Shown here piece by piece: positions 3,966-5,740 of a stretch of 5,740 nucleotides of DNA. The stretch lies in NCBI GenBank assembly GCA_903903715.1, contig CAIUZX010000064.1:1-5740 (forward strand), given 5' to 3'. The notes under the pieces were generated by a model. It saw only the letters and a list, made by a program, of their open reading frames with translations. It did not search any database and had not been told where the DNA came from. This stretch comes from an uncultured Caulobacterales bacterium. GTDB lineage: Bacteria > Pseudomonadota > Alphaproteobacteria > Caulobacterales > Caulobacteraceae. Position 1 is the stretch's first letter, and the number at the start of each line of letters is the position of its first letter. Both the position numbers and the translations under genes were made by a program.

Positions 3966-5740
3966 ATGAATAAAATTAAAGCGTTGCTACTTTCGAGCGT
4001 CGGCTTTGCGGCAGCTGTGACAGCGGGTCCGGTGTGCGCTGCAGCCGCAGCCGCGGACCAGCCCGCCGCCAACACGGTGCAGGAAGTGGTCGTTCTCGGC
4101 ACCCGCCGGACGGACCGCACGCTGGAAAATTCCGCATCGCCCGTCGACGTGATCGGCGGAGCCGAGCTGAAGTCCCAGCCGGCTGCGAACCTGCTCGATT
4201 CCCTCAAGAGCATCGTCCCGTCGTTCTATGTCGGCCAGAATTCGATCTCCGACGCATCGACCTTCGTGCGCGCGCCGTCGCTGCGCGGCCTGCCCGGCGA
4301 TGAAATCCTCGTGATGCTGAACGGCAAGCGCTACAACCGCTCCGCCCTGGTTCAGGTCTATGGCGGCGGCGACACCGCCCTGTCCTTCGGATCGCAAGGC
4401 GCCGACATCTCGGCCATCCCAAGCATCGGCCTCAAGAGCCTGCAGGTTCTGCGTGACGGCGCGACCGCCCAGTACGGCTCCGACGCCATTGCCGGCGTGC
4501 TGAACTACGGCCTGCGCGACAACGCCTCGGGCATGGAAGTCGTCGCACGCTACGGTCAGTATTTTGACAACAGCGACGGCGCCAGCAAGCAGGTTGCGGC
4601 CAACCTCGGCTTCGCTCTCGGCGAAAAGGGTTTCATCAACGTCAGCGGCGAATATAACGACGATGAACAGACCAGCCGCGGCGCACAGCGTCCGGTGGCG
4701 GTCCAGTTCGCGGCGGCCAACCCGACACTGGCCGGCAAGCTGCCGAACTCTCCGGATCCGGTTCAGATCTGGGGCAACTCGCCCAGCCACGGGTACAAGC
4801 TGCTGCTGAACTCGGCCTATGACATCACGCCGGACAGCAAGATCTACCTCTTCGCCAACTATGCGAAGATCAAGTACAACGAAAGCTTCAACTACCGGTC
4901 CCCGATCACGGGTTCGGCGGTCGATGCGAATGGCGTGACGCACTCGCTCGGCGCCAACGGCGCGTTCAAGAACACCTTCTATCTGACGCCCTGCCCGACC
5001 GGTGTCGCGACCTGCCCCACCGGCGGTTTCGTGAAGGACACCAACACCTTCCTGTTCACCAGCATCTATCCGGCGGGCTTCACGCCGCGCTTCGTGGGTG
5101 AGACCCAGGAGGCCTATGTCACGGCCGGCTACAAGGGCAAGTTCAAGTCCGGCCTGACCTATGACATCTCCGGCTCGATCAGCGAGAACTCCCTCGACCT
5201 GTCGATGTACAGCTCCATCAGCCCGTCATACGGCGAGAAGTCGCAGACGAGCTTCAAGTTCGGCAAGCTGACCCAGAAGGAAACCGACTTCAACATCGAC
5301 CTGAGCTATCCGGTCAATGTGAACGGCCTGTTCGGCCCGGTCGTGCTGTCCGGCGGCGCCGAGTACCGCAAGGAGCAGTACGAGCAGTCTGCGGGTGATT
5401 TGCAGTCCTACGGCGCGGGGCCCTACGCCGTGGCGCAGAACCTCTACAGCCTCGTCTCTCCGGGTGTCTATGCGCCGGCCGGCAAGTCGAACGCCCTGTC
5501 TCCGGGAGCGAGCGGCTACGGCGGCACCAGCCCGCAGGCGGCTGGATCCTGGGATCAGAACAACTGGGGCGTCTACATTGACGCAGAAACCGACATTACT
5601 GAAAAGCTGAGCGTCGGCCTCGCCGTCCGTTACGAAGACTACAGCACCTTCGGCGGCACCACGGTCGGCAAGTTGAACGCCCTCTACAAGGTGTTCGACG
5701 GCTTCTCGATCCGCGGAACGATCGGCACGGGCTTCCACGC
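3966..5740 (+). CDS. TonB-dependent outer-membrane receptor, C-terminus cut by the window edge
   Basis: This is an outer-membrane barrel protein that imports a scarce or large solute using energy passed by TonB-ExbB-ExbD. The first 591 codons are present with no stop. Residues 1-25 are a signal peptide (Lys3 and Lys5, a hydrophobic stretch 6-20, and likely cleavage after the VCA at 23-25 or in the following alanine run). A TonB box-like QEVVVLG follows at 39-45. The plug domain runs from about 55 to 185, with SLRGLPGDEILVMLNGKR in its middle and VLRDGATAQYGSDAIAG at 161-177. The rest is strand-rich barrel with alternating aromatic residues. Family members are commonly 800-1000 residues, so about a third or more is missing. 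Two cysteines at 343 and 350 lie in repeated CPTG motifs, probably in an outer loop. The plug type is the one expanded in Caulobacterales and Sphingomonadales. There is no N-terminal signalling domain, so FecIR-type surface signalling is not expected. The substrate is unknown. Confidence 0.95.
   Translation, partial: MNKIKALLLSSVGFAAAVTAGPVCAAAAAADQPAANTVQEVVVLGTRRTDRTLENSASPVDVIGGAELKSQPAANLLDSLKSIVPSFYVGQNSISDASTFVRAPSLRGLPGDEILVMLNGKRYNRSALVQVYGGGDTALSFGSQGADISAIPSIGLKSLQVLRDGATAQYGSDAIAGVLNYGLRDNASGMEVVARYGQYFDNSDGASKQVAANLGFALGEKGFINVSGEYNDDEQTSRGAQRPVAVQFAAANPTLAGKLPNSPDPVQIWGNSPSHGYKLLLNSAYDITPDSKIYLFANYAKIKYNESFNYRSPITGSAVDANGVTHSLGANGAFKNTFYLTPCPTGVATCPTGGFVKDTNTFLFTSIYPAGFTPRFVGETQEAYVTAGYKGKFKSGLTYDISGSISENSLDLSMYSSISPSYGEKSQTSFKFGKLTQKETDFNIDLSYPVNVNGLFGPVVLSGGAEYRKEQYEQSAGDLQSYGAGPYAVAQNLYSLVSPGVYAPAGKSNALSPGASGYGGTSPQAAGSWDQNNWGVYIDAETDITEKLSVGLAVRYEDYSTFGGTTVGKLNALYKVFDGFSIRGTIGTGFH

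Noticed and set aside
4020..4043. Lipoprotein signal at Cys24 of the receptor
   Set aside because: The residues before the cysteine are GPV, which does not fit a lipobox. A normal signal peptide followed by an outer-membrane barrel explains the sequence.
3987..4943. Open frame of 318 codons on the minus strand
   Set aside because: It is antisense to the signal peptide, plug and early barrel of the receptor. No domain or ribosome binding site supports it.
5226..5738. Open frame of 170 codons on the minus strand
   Set aside because: It is a shadow of the receptor barrel with no family features.

Overview
The window is GC-rich (roughly 60-65% by eye) and densely coded. It looks like the chromosome of an alphaproteobacterium, most plausibly from the Caulobacterales or Sphingomonadales. 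The basis is the gene order uroporphyrinogen-III methyltransferase, DUF2849, sulfite reductase hemoprotein, together with a TonB-dependent receptor of the type expanded in those orders. This placement is inferred from gene content and remembered gene orders, not from a database search. I saw no mobile element, CRISPR array, tRNA or rRNA.

Layout. Positions 2634 down to 1 (minus strand) hold a compact three-gene operon: cobA (stand-alone uroporphyrinogen-III C-methyltransferase, TTG start), a small DUF2849 gene, and a cysI-type siroheme/[4Fe-4S] sulfite (or nitrite) reductase that runs off the left edge. Both junctions are stop/start overlaps (ATGA and TGATG). Positions 2635-2825 are a divergent intergenic region with several short inverted repeats. 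Positions 2826-3770 (plus strand) encode a GcvA-like LysR-family regulator. Positions 3771-3965 are a second intergenic region with repeated CGACA/TGTCG half-sites and a good intrinsic-terminator-like hairpin only 34 bases before the next start codon. From 3966 to the right edge (plus strand) lies the first 591 codons of a TonB-dependent outer-membrane receptor with a signal peptide, a TonB box and a plug domain.

How the parts fit. CobA makes precorrin-2, the precursor of siroheme. CysI uses siroheme to reduce sulfite to sulfide in assimilation of inorganic sulfur. DUF2849 is a family of unknown function found next to such reductases. The dehydrogenase/ferrochelatase needed to finish siroheme is not in the window. 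The divergent LysR gene is placed so that it could control the operon, itself or the receptor, but nothing in the sequence proves which. The receptor's substrate cannot be read from the sequence.

No clearly new biological system is visible. The points most worth a second look are the terminator-like hairpin inside the receptor's leader, the unknown role of DUF2849 between coupled siroheme and sulfite-reductase genes, and the GcvA-type (not obviously CysB-type) regulator facing a sulfur operon.
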